Shown here piece by piece: positions 22,767 to 33,669 of a DNA stretch of 64,000 nt. Every line of letters starts with the position of its first letter. Position 1 is the stretch's first letter. Location of the stretch: NCBI GenBank assembly GCA_013180625.2, contig SNVD02011145.1, positions 124,001 to 188,000 of the forward strand, given 5' to 3'. Under the pieces are notes generated by a model that worked only from the letters and a program-made list of their open reading frames with translations, was not told the DNA's origin and made no database searches. Origin of the DNA: Boswellia sacra. Its lineage: Eukaryota > Streptophyta > Magnoliopsida > Sapindales > Burseraceae. A program made the translations under genes and the position numbers.

Positions 22767-25320
22767 TCATTTCCTCCGAGGACGACCTGTTAGTCTCCTC
22801 ATGACTGGCGGTAGAACCACTCTACTGCGTACCTCCTCAGAAACCATCCAATCCTCACTAACTCTAACAGGAACAACTGGCAGAGCATATATATGTAGTA
22901 ATATTTCAGTTGTATACCAATAGGCACAATAATCATGGCATGTCAATAGGTTCATACGTATGCAAACAACTAATACATGTGCACACGGAAGCTGGTCAAG
23001 ATCAAGCACCCTGCACGTGCATCTTCGAGTGTGTATATCAACGACGTTGACACGGTCATTGCCTCTCACCTCGTACATAGTAAGAGAGATACTAGTAACT
23101 CTCGTACGTTTGCCCTCTTTTAAATGCTCCTCTATCAACTTGTTAGCCCACAACAAGAGATGCAATTCTAAGTTAGCAAATAACTCTCGACGCTCGTAGA
23201 ACCATTGCTGCAAGTTCACTCGGTAACAATCTACTAACAATGTAACCAGAAGGAATCGTGCATGTCGTAAGCAGCTGTTCATCGACTCATCAATATTTGT
23301 TGTCATTATGTTATACCATCGGCCATGAAACTGTAATGTGCCCATTTATCGACTCCGATATCTCTCAAAGATAATTACAGCTGCGGGCATATACGATTCA
23401 ATTTGCTGCGTATGATAGTTGAAATCAGCACAGTGATATGTCATTGCAGCTTGGGAGTATATATCCAACAAAGTCTTGTCCTTGAACATGGCCTTAAAGT
23501 TACCCTTCAAATGATGAGTGCACAATCCATGCAATGCATGAGGAAAAACTTCTACAATAGCTCGTTCAATGCTACGATGACAGTCAGAAATGAAAACAAG
23601 ATCTCGGACATTTTGTGCTGCATGATCACGCAACTGTCTCATGAACTAGTTCCACGAGTCATCGTTTTCAGAATGCCCAACTCCAATGCCAATGAGTATA
23701 TTTGTTTATTTCCATCCATACAAGAAGCCAAAAACATTGTACCTCTATATTTCCTTTTCAGAAATGATCCATTAATTACGATAACTGGCCTAATTGATGA
23801 TGCAAATTTGGCAATATAGGCCCCCATACTCATGAAAAAGTATCTGAAATGGTTATTGTCATCAGTTTCTAAAGTCATTTTGGTTCTCGGGTTTGCTTTC
23901 TCAATCATGTACATATACTAGGGGAGTAGAGTGAATGATTCCTCATGAGATCCGTGAAGTTCTTGCAAAGCTACCTCCTAGGTCCTACATGCCTTGTTAT
24001 ATGTGATATTAACACCCAATGACTCCTGAACATCAAACTTGATATCCTTCGGATGGTATATTCTTGATGCCTGAATGAATTTGCTCTTAATATGTTTGCT
24101 AATAATATGTGTAGTTGCCTATTTGTGATTTGGGTAAAGTCCGGCCTCTAGAACATGTGTGATGGTTCTTATACTTTTTCACTTGGGAGAAATGTGAATC
24201 GGCTAACTTTGTGGCACTTAAACACCATTTACAAGATTCAACACGACATACAACCTCAAACCTTGTTACGTTGAAATTCCTCACCTAAAATTGAAAGTTG
24301 CGTCTTAATGCCAAATTTGATAACTTCTCACGAAGCTCAGTTTTGTTGTTAAACATCTACCCAACTATAACCTCCATCCCATCAACTATAAACGATGAAA
24401 CATCATCGTCAATTACAGATGATGAATGCACAACAGGCGGCATCCACCTAAATGTGTTAGCCCAACGGTTGTCATTTTCAGAGCCCAAATTAGCTTCTTG
24501 ATGTATAGAATTTGCATTCATTCTCAGCTCATTATTCAACACTGGATCTTGTTGATGTCTGTATAGTGAAGGAGTAGGTGTGGAGTGAATTGGAGAAGGA
24601 ATGGTAAACAACACATCCTGGTTCACATACAAATCTTCAATACGAATAGTGCAATCATCTTTCTTGTCGTCACCATGGTCACTAACATCATGACTACTAT
24701 CATCATAATATTCATCACCACTATCGTCATCAATAACATCATCACTAGCATTATTAACATCAATCTTGCCTAAACTCCCAAACTCTCTAATGCTATCGAG
24801 ATGACGTACTAATCTTAATGGCATCAATGGGGGCACCCCTTCTTCATTTTCACATAACACCCCAACTAACTCATGCCCTGTATGCCCTGAATATTGCTCA
24901 AAGTCAATGCCAACATCATCATTCAATTGTGGTTGTGCACAAACAGGAGTAGACTCACTTAATTGATTGCTTCCACTTGCTGAGCGAAACAAAGAGGAAT
25001 GAGAAGAACTTTGTCTCCTTCATACTGCATCGGATCCTGACCTCTATCTTTGCTTGTCCCTATCTTCAACTTTGACAATTAATGGTATATATGACTGTTA
25101 GTCCTCCAAACAATGTTGTATAAAAAAACAAACATCTTTGTCAGGAGTCGGCAATGGTGAAACACCCTTAAAAGCAAATTAAACCTCTAAACGTATGTTA
25201 TGCTTACGAAGATCCCAACCCATTTCAATACTAATAAAGTCAACCAACTTATTATAAGTAGTACACCTACGAATTATGCATGGCGTTGCCCTCCCACTGG
25301 TGTACAAATAACCACCAATC
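22767..25320 (-). pseudogene. mudrA-like: MULE transposase, mudrA type (broken)
   Basis: Domains in minus-strand order: an N-terminal MULE region (25,310-25,050, e.g. TTYNKLVDFISIEMGWDLRK); an Asp-rich linker (24,992-24,357); a MuDR DNA-binding domain (24,330-24,099, e.g. VTRFEVVCRVESCKWCL); the MULE DDE core (23,914-23,346, with RPVIVINGSFLKRKYRG, ISDCHRSIERAI, then VFPHALHGLCTHHL); NIDESMNSCLRHA with the expected Glu; and a SWIM zinc finger (CTCRVLD...CAH, about 23,024-22,965). It would cut and join MULE ends in the nucleus. Stops split it near 24,353, 24,288, 23,918, 23,638 and 23,345. The first catalytic Asp, normally in VIDG, is Asn here (VING, near 23,785), so the core is inactive even apart from the stops. 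Confidence 0.9.
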
Positions 25321-25464
25321 TCTTATATAATCCAAAAACCATTATATAGAATAAGTATGCGTAAAGTTTCCATATTTTGAATGATAAAAACATATCATAT
25401 AAGGTCCGTGGACAAAAAATCATTATGAAGTTGCTTAAATAGGTCACAAGAACGACAATTCTAT

Positions 25465-25720
25465 CCAAACGCTCGACATATCTCGACAGAATCTAGCTCG
25501 ACGCTCGACGCTCGACGCACTAACTCGACAAAATACACATCCGATAATCGACACATTCGACACTCCACTCAACGCACTAACTCGACACTTGACCAAAGCC
25601 TCGACACACTCCCTCGACACTCGACATGATCCCTCGACATGTCAAGCGTAGGTCTTATATATCAGACACACGACATATTTGTCGAGCGATCTCGCTTGAC
25701 TACGTCGAGTCTTCTTCCCC
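25465..25720 (-). repeat. MULE right subterminal array of TCGACACTCGA-type motifs
   Basis: Dense runs such as CTCGACGCTCGACGCTCGAC and CCTCGACACTCGACATG lie inside the right end of the element. They mirror the left array at 17,680-18,420. Confidence 0.7.
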
Positions 25721-26074
25721 CTCGCCTGCGATACCAGATTTTCTCTATGATTTGTAATTTTCAGCAAATATTGGCATAAACTGCACTATGTCTAAGCTTA
25801 GTTCGCATACATATCCCTATTTTAAGCTAGATAATGTGGTTGAAAGCTATGAAAATAAGAAATAATGAAAACATTATAGCCTACTTCAATATTCTTCCGC
25901 CATTTAGAGAAAGATTACATAGAGTTGTCTTACCTTGTTGCTCAGCTTCAACTCTAAGATTAAATAATGAGATGAAATGACGCAAAGGTGTTGAAGAGTG
26001 TTTCAGACAGTGGAAGAAGGAGTGACGGATGTTTCTTTCTTCTTTCTTTTCAACAATGAATGAACCTGCATTTT

Positions 26075-26199
26075 AGACATTTCACGTTCAAAGTGTCTAT
26101 GGCATTAAAAGTTTTCAGGAAGTGTCTATATTTCAATAAAGGCTCCTAATTTTGTCTATTTTTTTTCAATTTTCCAATTAATGAACCTTTATGTTCTTT
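26075..26199 (-). repeat. MULE right terminal inverted repeat
   Basis: Reverse complement partner of 17,031-17,165. The outermost bases are less well matched than the inner 110. Confidence 0.85.
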
Positions 26200-26209
26200 T
26201 TGTTATCAA

Positions 26210-27555
26210 ACGCTAAAGACTAAGAACTCCGAATTTAAAATACTAATAAAGCACGTTAGAACTTAAAAGAAAAAAAAATTAAGATATATTTATTTGTGGT
26301 TATAACATATAAATTTAAAAAAAAAAACATATTACAAATCATCCCTTTAATTTTGATCTTTTTTCAAGAATTTTATAATAATCTATACTTACAATCATCT
26401 ATATAATTAATATAATGATAATTATTATGTATGTATTATTATTTTTTATCTATTCAATAATATTCTAACAAGCTTATGTATAGATTGTTAGTATGAATTA
26501 ATTGTATATATTTTTTTGACAAATTAACTATATATCTTTTAATAAATTATACAATGATCATATTATTGTAAACTAAACTTTTTATGATAGTCTATTATGT
26601 TAACGGCAATGAAAAAAATAGATAAATGATAATTATTTTAAGAAATTCATCCACATTAAAATTAAATGAATGGATGGTGACAAATCAGTGTCAAAAGTAT
26701 TAGTAGCATTTCCTTTAATCCATTATATATCTTTTTATTTATACTAAATCAATTATATACCAATATATAGTATAGAAGATGACAGATTGTTTAAGTAAAA
26801 ACAAACTAAGATATTATTTAACATACATAACATTACACATATATTGTAAAGCACCATTGGAGATGATTCAGTTGAAAGCGCAATATTAACCACAAAATAT
26901 ATTATTACCTATCACTTATTAAATAAAAAGTCGTATAATGATGAGACAACAACCATTGATTAGTTGCTACTAAAGTATTATGCCACACATAATCCACTAT
27001 CTTGCCTCAATATGATCGCTACGGCTACATTATCTATCATTGCCTAGCGCAAGATGTAAATAAAAAAAAAAATATATATGGGATAGTTTTATTTAGCACT
27101 TAATTTTTTAATCTAAATTTTCTACTTGGGTTTATAATTATTGATTTATTATAATCCAATAGCTAAAGAAGTTGTCTCCTGAGTATAAAAATTACTATTT
27201 TTTTAATTTTCTTTAACAACTTATTGAATCAGTAACAAATAAACTTAGTATTAAAAATTTAAGTTTAAATTAACTTCAACTTTTCAATATATGTGGAAAA
27301 AGAAATGCTAACCATAGTATAAAGTTATCTGATGCTATTAGTACTAATCTTTGTGTTGCAAATTAATTAATAATTACTTTATAAAAAGTATGTGAAAATT
27401 ATTATGATATGATCGTGACACGTGTAATTAAGAAAGTGGGTACACAAAGTAATCTTTTACTTAGTCACATAGTATTGATTTTTGATCCATTACAACGTGT
27501 TTTTCACTAATTATTCCTTTTTTTTTTTATCCTAAATCACAATTTTCATTTTCGA
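26210..27555. other. AT-rich intergenic DNA, nothing recognised
   Basis: Long A/T runs with no family-like frame and no clear repeat ends. Confidence 0.5.
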
Positions 27556-27558
27556 AAC

Positions 27559-28594
27559 TAGGACACGCACGGATATGGTATGATATAGTATCGCTATACC
27601 ATACTTCTATCCTTCATAAGTTGAGTTTTAGATTTTTATACTATGTCATACCATTTTTAAGTATAATACCATATCACATCTCCGCATGGTAGGGGAGAGG
27701 AGAGTATGACGTGGTATTTTTGGGTGGTTGACCCAATTGATCAGAATTTGGATAATGTTTTAACATATTTTTTTTAATGATTTTAAAGCTTATTTATAGC
27801 TTTTTTTTTTCTAGATTTTGATACATTGAGTTCTTAATTTAACATTGTTTAATATTATGACTCATAAATTTTGTACTAAATAAAAATTCAAGCAATTACA
27901 TATCTTTAACAATACAAATAATCAAGTAACTAAATATTTTATAATAACACAAATAATCAAATAACAACATATTTATAACAACAAACAAATATCAAGTAAC
28001 TACATATTCTATAACAACACAAATACTCAAGTAATTACATATATATAACAACACAAACAATAAGTAACTACATATCAAAATCCTTTCACAAAGTTTCAAC
28101 TTCTAACCTTTAAGTCATATAAAGTTTCAACTTTCAATCTAATACAAATTTAAACAAAGAAAAAAGAAATTATAATTTACTTAGAAAGATAATAAATATA
28201 TTAAAATTTAAAAGAATGACAAAAGAAAGTTAGAAATGAATATTACAATAAAATTATTGAAATTATCTCAAACTTTCCATGATTAGGGATCGAGGGTTAC
28301 CAGCTTTTTCATTATATACTTTATTAAGGTGTATAACACTCACACATACATATTATACATAACTAATTATATCATTACACGTGACATAATTTTTAATTTT
28401 TGAAAAGAGGTATGGAATGGTATGGTATTTTCGGGTTTTTTCAAAAAATATCTGCCACCATACCATACCATGGGGCTTTTCAAAATTTTTGCTATACCAC
28501 ACCCTATTCTTTTCTTATACCCAACCCTACCTCTACCATACTATGGCGGGTATGTTGGACTCGGAAGGGTGGGCTGTTACCATGCACACCCCTA
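27559..28594. mobile_element. Candidate non-autonomous hAT-like element
   Basis: The left end TAGGACACGCACGGATATGG and the reverse complement of the right end (TAGGGGTGTGCATGGTAACA) share the TAGG...GCA.GG layout of plant hAT termini. Both arms are rich in TATGGTATGG / CCATACCATA words (27,575-27,715 and 28,408-28,560). The flanking 8-mers TTCGAAAC and CCTGAGAC agree at only about half the positions, so the TSD is not convincing. No transposase is present. Confidence 0.45.
27888..28075 (+). repeat. About 40-bp imperfect tandem units inside the hAT-like candidate
   Basis: Roughly five units repeat ATAACAACACAAATAATCAA and GTAACTACATAT with length variation. Confidence 0.65.
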
Positions 28595-30190
28595 CCTGAG
28601 ACTTGATCGAATGACATTGTACTCCCTAAGATTTAAATATTGTACAAAACACCCATAAGTTTCTATCTTATCGTTAAATTTCAGTTTCTACTGCTATTTG
28701 TCTAATGGTAAAGCAAGAATTTTAATTTTAATCTACCCGATTTATGTGGGGAACTAGTAGGAGTTTAACCCAACACAATACTTCAATACTAAATTAGTGG
28801 TGATTGAGAGAGCAATTGCGGGTTTTTGATTTGAGTGCTTTTGGTGGACAAGGTTAGTGAAACTAACACATCTCTTAAGTCTTTTTGCCTTTTGACTAAA
28901 CTTAAAATGTCATTTAACAGTTGGCGACAGAAAATTTCATTGATTAATTGACCTTGACCAAATCCAATTCCTTATGAACAGGTCCAAAATTCTACCCTAT
29001 GAACAGGTCCAAAATTCTACCTGTTCAATAGCTTCTTAAGCAATCCCTTGAACAAGTTGATCAAAGTTGGGTTGATTAATTTAGTGACCGAGTCAATATT
29101 TTTTAAAATTTTTTTATTTTAAGTAGGTTAGCCGTTAGAGTATAGTATAAAATATATTCTAACTGTCGATGAGTAAAAAAAAAAAAAAAAAAGAATTGAT
29201 CAGTTTTATTACATCTTAACTTTTCTTTAGAATTGCTTGTCAATTACTAGTTACCAATTGTTCAATATGTATTTACCTAGAAATATTATGTCAAAGCCAT
29301 TAGGCGCCTAGCAATTTGAAAGTGAGTGCAATTCCTGAAAGTGAAGTTGATTGGAAGTTCAAGGACAAATATATAGCTTTAATTGGTGCAAAGTAAAACC
29401 ATATATCACTATTCATTTAAACTCCTATTTCGTCCATATAATTAATATTTCTTAATTAAAATAACGGAACTTTATCACAATTCATAATGCTAATATCCTG
29501 ACCAATTGCTTAAATTAAAAGGTCTTAATTCTATTCATGACAAACCAATTTCAACTATCACGATGTTAAATTTAAAATAATTATCTCAAACTGGAATCAT
29601 AGAAAACCCTTTTTGCTATGTGTAATCGATTTTTTTAAAATAGTTTAATAACAGATTCTATATGAATTGGAGTCCTCATTTTAATTATAAGTAATTTAAT
29701 CAGTTCTACAGCTGTTCTTCTGGGTATAACTTGCAAGACAGTACTTACTAGTGTGATACGTACGATAGTTTCAAAGAGCAGCTCCTCATCTATTTCATCT
29801 TCTACCCATCGTCAGAAAAATGGCTCTCAATATCGTTGCATGTCTTCTTGCATGTCATAGTGTTCTTTTCTGACGATGACATTTTGCTATATCGTTGCAT
29901 GTCATAGTAATTTAATCAGTTTTATATCACTTGATGAAGCGGTTTGCAAAGCATAAAAGAAAACTAACACGTAGCTTTCTTAAAAAGGAAAAAATACTCT
30001 TAAATTGCATTGTCGAAAAAGATTGAATGACAAGCATAGGGTCAACCCCCTTTATATATGATAAAATAAAAAGAACGAAATACCCTAAAAGATTTAAAAC
30101 TATTAATCCCTACCATCCAATAATATAATAATAACAAAATAACCCAAAAACAAAGTAGCCCAAATATACCCAAATGTAGCGCAAAAGTAG
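28595..30190. other. AT-rich region without a recognised gene
   Basis: Contains an 18-A run near 29,173, a 26-bp direct repeat (TGAACAGGTCCAAAATTCTA type, about 28,976-29,022) and a small inverted repeat at 29,807-29,878. No protein family is visible. Confidence 0.5.
29807..29878. repeat. 13-bp perfect inverted repeat with inner direct repeats
   Basis: CATCGTCAGAAAA (29,807-29,819) and TTTTCTGACGATG (29,866-29,878) could form a stem of 13 pairs with a 46-base loop. ATATCGTTGCATGTC occurs once in the loop and once just after the second arm. Confidence 0.5.
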
Positions 30191-30194
30191 AAAA

Positions 30195-30462
30195 AAAATA
30201 AAAAAGATAAAATTAAACGTAAACAAGTTGGATCCACGAGAACGACGCTGAATCAGAGTTGCACACATTCAACCACAATTTAACTAAAGTTTAACAAAAT
30301 GTAGATAAGGTAGCTATTTCAGGAAAGTTGGAAGATGAGGGCCAAAACCTACTGAGACAAACCTAGTGTATCTTGCATATCTGAAATACATTGAGAAATA
30401 AGGACAAAAATTTAAGGATAAAAGGACTAGAGATTCACGAGAAGCCCTAAGTTTGAGTTTGC
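30195..30462 (-). repeat. Argonaute-related inverted repeat, minus arm
   Basis: The minus-strand text from CTCAAACTTAGGGCTTCTCG through the last AGO exon and about 115 bases beyond its stop (GTTGAATGTGTGCAACTCTG and onward) aligns with the plus strand at 31,412-31,446 joined to 41,496-41,760. Agreement is roughly four bases in five or better by eye. The two arms point away from each other. Confidence 0.8.
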
Positions 30463-31327
30463 TTGAACATAAACTAGAGACAGAAATGTCAAGGGTCAAA
30501 GAAATTACATATAACAAAGACTGTTAGTTATCCTCTGTAAGTCGTCAGCACCACATCTGTTTTAATCATAGAGAACATGATAATGGACAGGCCGCCCTGT
30601 CCCTTAAAAGCAAGAAGATCATAAATGCACACTGTTCCATATCATTGAAAATTTGAGTAAACTTAAGATAAAATCCTTTTGAACTACCTGAATTCCGGCA
30701 TAGCAGCAGAGATAGAAGTCATATTCTTGGGGCTGACAAATCTTTCTATCCACTATAGTTCACGGTCATAACAAGGGCTCTAATTTGAGCTCTAGAAAAA
30801 ATTATGTTCATAAGAAACCAAAAGCAATAACCAAAACCTACTAGGATGCTCTCACTCTTGTGGGCAGGATTTTTTGGGAAGAGGCGAGTGTGATGTCTCT
30901 CTGCACCACGATAAAGGTAATTGGTGGTAGGTGTGATTCCTCAAAAGATTGATAAACCTTTCGAATAGCATCAATCTCATAGTGCAGAACTTAACTGGAC
31001 TGACGCTCGCTCACTCCATCCCTATTATGCAGTAGGAAAAGAAGTTAGTGATAATTTGCAAAGCAACTATCAGAACTTAGTATCTTGTAGATATTTGCGA
31101 ACCTGTAGAAGATTATCCTTTTTTGCTTTTCTTTTTTATTTGATTTATAGAATGCAAGCAATAGTGTCCTAAAAATTTTAAGGTGTAAGAACAATATAGA
31201 GTAGAAAGGAAGTTATTGACAGAGAACTAACTAAAAAGGAATTTCTAAATCCTACCTAACCACGGTTCGGGGCAGAACCAAGGCCCATGTTGGTGGTGAC
31301 TTCCAGCCAGTCCGTTGATGCCACAAC
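30314..31327 (-). pseudogene. AGO-like: Argonaute pseudogene, C-terminal PIWI half with introns kept
   Basis: Five exon relics, all in minus order, match the PIWI part of plant Argonautes of the AGO1/5/10-like group. Exon 31,327-31,256 (after an AATTTCAG acceptor) reads VVASTDWLEVT. Exon about 31,022-30,870 reads DGVSERQSS, stop, then VLHYEIDAIRK and PPITFIVVQR. Exon about 30,757-30,688 reads [17 protein letters not shown] and YAGIQ and ends at a CAG/GTAG donor. Exon 30,602-30,509 reads GTGRPVHYHVLYD, stop, then LQRITNSLCYM, including the PIWI His of HYHV. Exon 30,380-30,314 reads YARYTRFVSV and ends FLK-stop. AGO proteins bind small RNAs and slice targets. Kept introns show this is a DNA-level copy and not a retrocopy. 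Stops and a one-base deletion near VVQKRHH make it non-coding. Confidence 0.85.
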
Positions 31328-31390
31328 CTGAAATTAATTAAAGAGTGTAATTAAACATGTTTCATTCTTTTGCTTCATCTTCAAGGTACA

Positions 31391-31446
31391 GAGGATGGAC
31401 GGAGAAAGTGTTGCGTCTCAAACTTGGGACTTCTGTTGAATCTCCA
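31391..31446 (+). pseudogene. AGO-like: Argonaute-related inverted repeat, plus arm, part 1 (left of the gypsy insertion)
   Basis: The plus strand reads CTCAAACTTGGGACTTCTGT then TGAATCTCCA, the counterpart of the minus-arm intron text CTCAAACTTAGGGCTTCTCG and TGAATCTCTA. It stops at the gypsy LTR and continues after the TSD at 41,496. Confidence 0.75.
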
Positions 31447-33597
31447 TGACACGACCCGCCCCTAGTTAACATGAGCGAATCGTGCCTAAAACTATTTTAA
31501 GAAACTTTAACTTTTTAAAATATGCTACTATAATAAAATTTGGCAGAGTCTTCCCTGCATTTTAGACTAATCCCTTTGTCAAGTACACAAAATTCAACAC
31601 TTTCAAAATATTTACATAACTACTAACTTCCTTTTTGGGACCTTGAGTCCTCTATTAAATTAAGGGTATCCCCAAAACAGTCATGCATTAAGATAAAATA
31701 TGACCTCCAGCCTCAAATATAATTAATTTACAATTCAAAAAGTTTACAACTAGGATTTTAATATAAACTTCCTCGAAAACTCATGCATGATGAGTAGGCA
31801 AAAGCTTTTAAAGGAAACTAAAACAAAATCCTTGATGTATATACAGTATCAAAAAATACACATATGCTAAAAAGTCATCTACAAAAGTGAAACAAAATAT
31901 CAAAAAGAAGGCTCTCAGAGCATCATCAAGTAGCCAACCTCAAGCAGTTACTAGTGTTCTGACTGAACACTGCAATCTCCTTTAGAAAAAAATAGGTTTT
32001 AAAAAAAAAATAGGGTGAGTATAACATCAGTTAGTGGGATAGAGTTATGAAAATAGATAAAAATTTACATAGGATAAAATAATATATCATAACAATTAAT
32101 TAATTAAAATTCTGCTTTGTTAACATTGATTAGAAAACTACTTAAAAAAGATAAAAAAATGAGGAAGCAAATCTTTAAATAATTTATATGCCTTTCACAT
32201 AATCAAAATTTTAATAAGGCATTTCCACTTGCATTCAAAATTCAATATGATAAATGTATTAAGGTTCTAAATCTCATAAAACTTATTTCACATTTTAATT
32301 TTCTAAATCATTATAGTTTCACTAATCAAGTACCCAAACTAATCTGACTGATCATGACCTAGCGGGGCTAGGATTGCTCAGGCAAAGATATCACTATACT
32401 GATCCTAAGCATGCACAGAGCTACCCCCAAAGGGCTAAACGTCCAGATCACACGGCCCAAAGCTTCTATGTGTGCCTGAACGGGTCCCAAAGACCTCTAT
32501 AATTCTACTATCTGAATGAATTGGGTATTAGCTTGGTAAAACATAAAAAAGTCAATTCTTTACTTAGAGTTGTATCGTTATTTTAAAGATAATTTAGGAA
32601 ATTCACTTTACTTTTAAATCTCTAAAATATTAAATAATTCTTTCTAATAAACCAAATAGATAAAATTTGGTAAACTATAAAATATACTTCGTGCAAGAAT
32701 AAAGGAATATAGATTTAATAAACGTAATAAAGCTTTGTTAACATGTATAGAAATAAGAAATTTATAATTTATAGTTCAATTATTGATAAAAATGTATTTT
32801 TCCCACTCACTATCTCGCGGATCAACTTTTGTGGCAACCCTTTCCTTGATTGGATTCAGATCCGGACTTGAAACCGCAGTCTCACCTAAGGGAAAAGCGA
32901 GGTAAAACTTTTTAATAGCACCAAACCACATAATTAGACAAAAACCCGTAACTTCCCACTTGCAGGAAACTTGGTAAATTAACACAAAAATTGAAAATCC
33001 ATCATTTGGTCCTTCCAAGAGTTAAAAGTGGCTAGGAACTTCACTAATTTTGTATACCAATACAAATTTAAGGAATATTTATAAAAATATAAATTAGGAA
33101 AATATTGGTAAATGGGTTTATTCTAAATTACACCAATAACATACTAATTCTCCTAATTGAATAAGAAAGTATCTAATTTTCATCAAAATACAAGAAATTA
33201 AAGCCTAAATAAGCATAGAAATCTCCTTTCTCTCTCTAATTTCTCTCTCTACAACTTCTCCAATTATCAAAAAACATCCTCCTAATATTTATCTAGAGGT
33301 AGAATTCAAGTTATATAGTCTAATTAAACTAGGAGATGAAGGAATTACCTCAAAAGAACTCCAAGTTCTTTAGAAAAATCAAAAAGCCCTCTCTTGCCTT
33401 TCTTTTCCCTCTCATGTCTCCCCCTTTCTGCCTTCTCTTTTAATTTTTTTTTTCTTTCTATTTATTCTAATTTCCTATCTAATATAAATGTAAAAATATG
33501 AAAGGATGGACTGGGTTGAAATAAAACATTGGGTTAGGTTGCTAAATAAAATAAAATGGGCTAGGCTTCCATTAGGGAAAAGTTAATGGGCTTTACA
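31447..33597 (-). repeat. 3' LTR of the chromovirus
   Basis: 2,151 bp, aligning end to end with 39,343-41,495. A short minus ORF at 32,776-33,018 is duplicated in both LTRs and is not a gene. Confidence 0.95.
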
Positions 33598-33599
33598 AC

Positions 33600-33612
33600 A
33601 CTACCCCTTAAA
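33600..33612 (-). other. Polypurine tract of the chromovirus
   Basis: The minus strand reads TTTTTTAAGGGGTAG next to the 3' LTR, the expected plus-strand DNA primer position for a gypsy element. Confidence 0.65.
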
Positions 33613-33669
33613 AAACAATTTCGTCCTCAAAATTACTAACGTGAGAGAAAGAGATGTGGGTACTGAGCT

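Larger units (their letters stand above)
17031..26199. mobile_element. Mutator-like element (MULE) carrying a Ulp1-type gene, 9.2 kb
   Basis: Long terminal inverted repeats enclose a plus-strand DUF1985-Ulp1 protease relic and a minus-strand mudrA-type transposase relic, arranged convergently. This matches the plant MULE group that captured a Ulp1-like protease (Kaonashi-type). Possible target-site duplications are TTATTATCA (17,022-17,030) and TTGTTATCA (26,200-26,208), 8 of 9 bases alike, the length expected for Mutator. The exact ends are inferred. Both genes contain stops and frameshifts, so the copy is not autonomous now. Confidence 0.85.
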
